Shown piece after piece: positions 4,580 to 5,854 of a stretch of 5,854 nt of DNA. The position numbers and the translations under genes were made by a program. The DNA comes from Actinomycetota bacterium (lineage in GTDB: Bacteria; Actinomycetota; Thermoleophilia; Gaiellales; Gaiellaceae). Numbering within the stretch: the first letter of the stretch is position 1; the number at the start of each line of letters is the position of its first letter. The stretch spans positions 1 to 5,854 of the forward strand of contig VAXK01000258.1 in the NCBI GenBank assembly GCA_005885565.1, written 5' to 3'. Under the pieces are notes generated by a model that saw only the letters and a list, made by a program, of their open reading frames with translations, had not been told where the DNA came from and ran no database searches.

Positions 4580-5854
4580 GTGGCCTCCGACGCGCCGGAG
4601 GCCGCGGCCCGAGGCGCTCACGCGGACGCTCGACGTCCTCCCGGGAGTTGGGCCCGCGCTCCGGCGGAAGCTCGCCCGGCTCGGGCTGGAGACGATCCGC
4701 GACCTCCTCGAGCACCGGCCGCGCCGGTACGAGAGCGCCGTCCCGGAGCGGCGCATCGCGGATCTCCGCGAGGACGAGGAGGTGACGATCGCAGGCGAGG
4801 TGCTGAGCGTCGGCGAGCGGCGGCGCGGGAGGCTGCGGATCCTGACGGCGCGCATCGCCGACGAGAGCGGGCCGACCACCGCCACCTGGTTCAACCAGCC
4901 ATGGCTCAAGGGGCGGCTCGTGCCGGGCACGTGGGTACGGCTGCGCGGGAAGAGCGGCCGCTACGGCTTCGACGTCCGCTCGTACGACCTCGGCGAGGCC
5001 TCGGCGACGGCCGACTTCGCGCCGGTCTATCCGGCGACCGAGGAGATCCCTCCCGGCCGGCTGCGCGGTCTGGTCGAGGCGGCGCTGCCCCACGCGACGG
5101 ACTTCCCCGACGCGCTCCCGGCCGAGACGCGAGAGCGGCTCGAGCTGCCGCTCCTCCCCGACGCGCTCACGGCGCTCCACCGGCCGCGCGACCACGGGGA
5201 GGCGGAGCTCGCGCGGCGGCGGCTCGCCTTCGACGAGCTGCTCGTGCTCCAGCTCGGGCTCGCGCGGCGCGCCCGCGAGCGCGAGGGCGAGCGCGCGTCG
5301 GCGCTCGGCGCGCCGGGCGAGCTCGTCGCGCGCTACCTCGACCTGCTGCCGTTCGAGCTGACGCCGTACCAGCGGAGCGCGATCGCGGAGATCGACGCCG
5401 ACCTCGCGGGCTCGACGCCGATGCAGCGGCTCCTCCAGGGCGACGTCGGCTCCGGCAAGACCGTCGTCGCGCTCTATGCCCTGCTCCGCGCGGTCGAGAA
5501 CGGGCTGAAGGGCGCGCTGATGGCCCCGACCGAGACGCTGGCCGAGCAGCACTTCCTCACCGTCGAGCCGATCTGCGCCGAGCTCGGCGTCCGCGTCGCG
5601 CTGCTGACCGGCTCCGTGAAGACGCGGGACGAGGAGTCGCAGCTCGTCGTCGGGACGCACGCGCTGATCCAGGAAGGAGTCGACCTCGGCGAGCTGGCGG
5701 TCGCGGTGGTGGACGAGCAGCACCGCTTCGGCGTCGAGCAGCGGAAGGCGCTCGTCGAGGGCCGCTCGCCGCACGTGCTGCACATGACGGCGACGCCGAT
5801 CCCGCGCACGCTGGCCCTCACGGTCTACGGCGACCTGGCCGTGTCCGAGATCGC
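4580..5854 (+). CDS. recG: ATP-dependent DNA helicase RecG, 5' part (cut by window edge)
   Basis: RecG is a superfamily 2 helicase that remodels stalled replication forks and branched DNA. About 424 of the usual 690 or so residues are present. Numbering from GTG 4580 with one base skipped near 4610, the order is: a helix-hairpin-helix-like LPGVGPALRRKLARLGL at about 20-36; an OB-fold wedge domain, including IADESGPTTATWFNQPWL; LTPYQRSAIAEI just before the helicase core; Walker A GDVGSGKT at 287-294; MAPTETLAEQHF (motif Ia); VVDEQHRFGVEQR with DEQH at 378-381; and TATPIPRTLALTVYGDL starting at 403. The main frame (codons from 4611) has no ATG, GTG or TTG upstream that would keep the N-terminal domain. 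GTG 4580 reads MASDAPEAAA in another frame and joins it if one C at 4607-4610 is surplus. CTG 4515 is an in-frame but unusual alternative. The family call is firm; the start is not. Confidence 0.93.
   Translation, partial: MASDAPEAAARGAHADARRPPGSWARAPAEARPARAGDDPRPPRAPAAPVRERRPGAAHRGSPRGRGGDDRRRGAERRRAAAREAADPDGAHRRRERADHRHLVQPAMAQGAARAGHVGTAAREERPLRLRRPLVRPRRGLGDGRLRAGLSGDRGDPSRPAARSGRGGAAPRDGLPRRAPGRDARAARAAAPPRRAHGAPPAARPRGGGARAAAARLRRAARAPARARAARPRARGRARVGARRAGRARRALPRPAAVRADAVPAERDRGDRRRPRGLDADAAAPPGRRRLRQDRRRALCPAPRGRERAEGRADGPDRDAGRAALPHRRADLRRARRPRRAADRLREDAGRGVAARRRDARADPGRSRPRRAGGRGGGRAAPLRRRAAEGARRGPLAARAAHDGDADPAHAGPHGLRRPGRVRDR
4582..4603 (+). repeat. Perfect inverted repeat at the putative recG start
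   Basis: GGCCTCCG at 4582-4589 pairs exactly with CGGAGGCC at 4596-4603 around a 6-nt loop. The stem begins on the last base of GTG 4580, so in mRNA it could partly hide that start. In GC-rich DNA an 8-bp match can be chance. Confidence 0.5.

Noticed and set aside
4509..5783. A 424-residue reverse-strand reading frame opposite recG
   Set aside because: RecG helicase motifs run continuously on the forward strand here; the reverse product is a compositional shadow.
1..5854. Search for CRISPR arrays, tRNAs, insertion sequences, attachment sites and riboswitches
   Set aside because: No regularly spaced repeats, cloverleaf-like segments, transposase motifs or terminal inverted repeats were seen. 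The gaps between genes are too short for a known riboswitch, except the recG leader, which shows only the two simple hairpins listed.

Overview
The window reads as a chromosomal piece of a high-GC Gram-positive bacterium, most likely an actinobacterium. The base composition is GC-rich, almost every codon ends in G or C, GTG and TTG starts are common, and recognisable Shine-Dalgarno sites are rare. The gene order is a Gram-positive housekeeping one: rpmB (L28), an Asp23/YloU protein, YloV (FakA-type), a DegV (FakB-type) protein, then recG. Bacillus subtilis has the related order rpmB-yloU-yloV-(sdaAB-sdaAA)-recG. A deep-branching actinobacterium such as a Thermoleophilia member is a guess, not a demonstrated assignment. 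All genes called lie on the + strand.

Layout. Bases 1-125 are open in all three forward frames and could not be assigned. Bases 126-564 carry ribH (lumazine synthase), which is broken as written: about 74 bases are missing between the N-terminal RFN motif and the PGAFELP motif, and the frame changes there. The 3' end of the same gene holds a perfect 45-bp tandem duplication. Next come rpmB (586-777), the Asp23-family gene (813-1166) and yloV/fakA (1163-2740, with a 4-bp GTGA overlap). A stand-alone response-regulator receiver domain (2751-3134) and a DegV/FakB-type gene (3139-4011) follow, packed tightly. A VOC/glyoxalase-fold gene (4068-4460) with an unusually good Shine-Dalgarno site sits between degV and recG. 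The 5' part of recG (about 4580 to the window edge) completes the window. It has no ATG, GTG or TTG in frame with its N-terminal domain. A GTG at 4580 fits if one base is surplus near 4610.

How the genes work together. YloV and DegV proteins are the kinase and fatty-acid-carrier halves of the bacterial fatty acid kinase (FakA/FakB), which makes acyl-phosphate for phospholipid synthesis. A lone receiver domain between the two halves is the most interesting contextual feature. The rest is riboflavin synthesis, ribosome assembly, an Asp23 protein and DNA repair. Possible -10 hexamers lie 7-9 nt before the rpmB and receiver start codons, suggesting leaderless transcripts, and another lies upstream of recG.

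I see no CRISPR array, tRNA, rRNA, insertion sequence or clearly novel multi-gene system. The strongest anomalies are the damaged ribH with its tandem duplication and the missing recG start, which may be real mutations or sequence errors.
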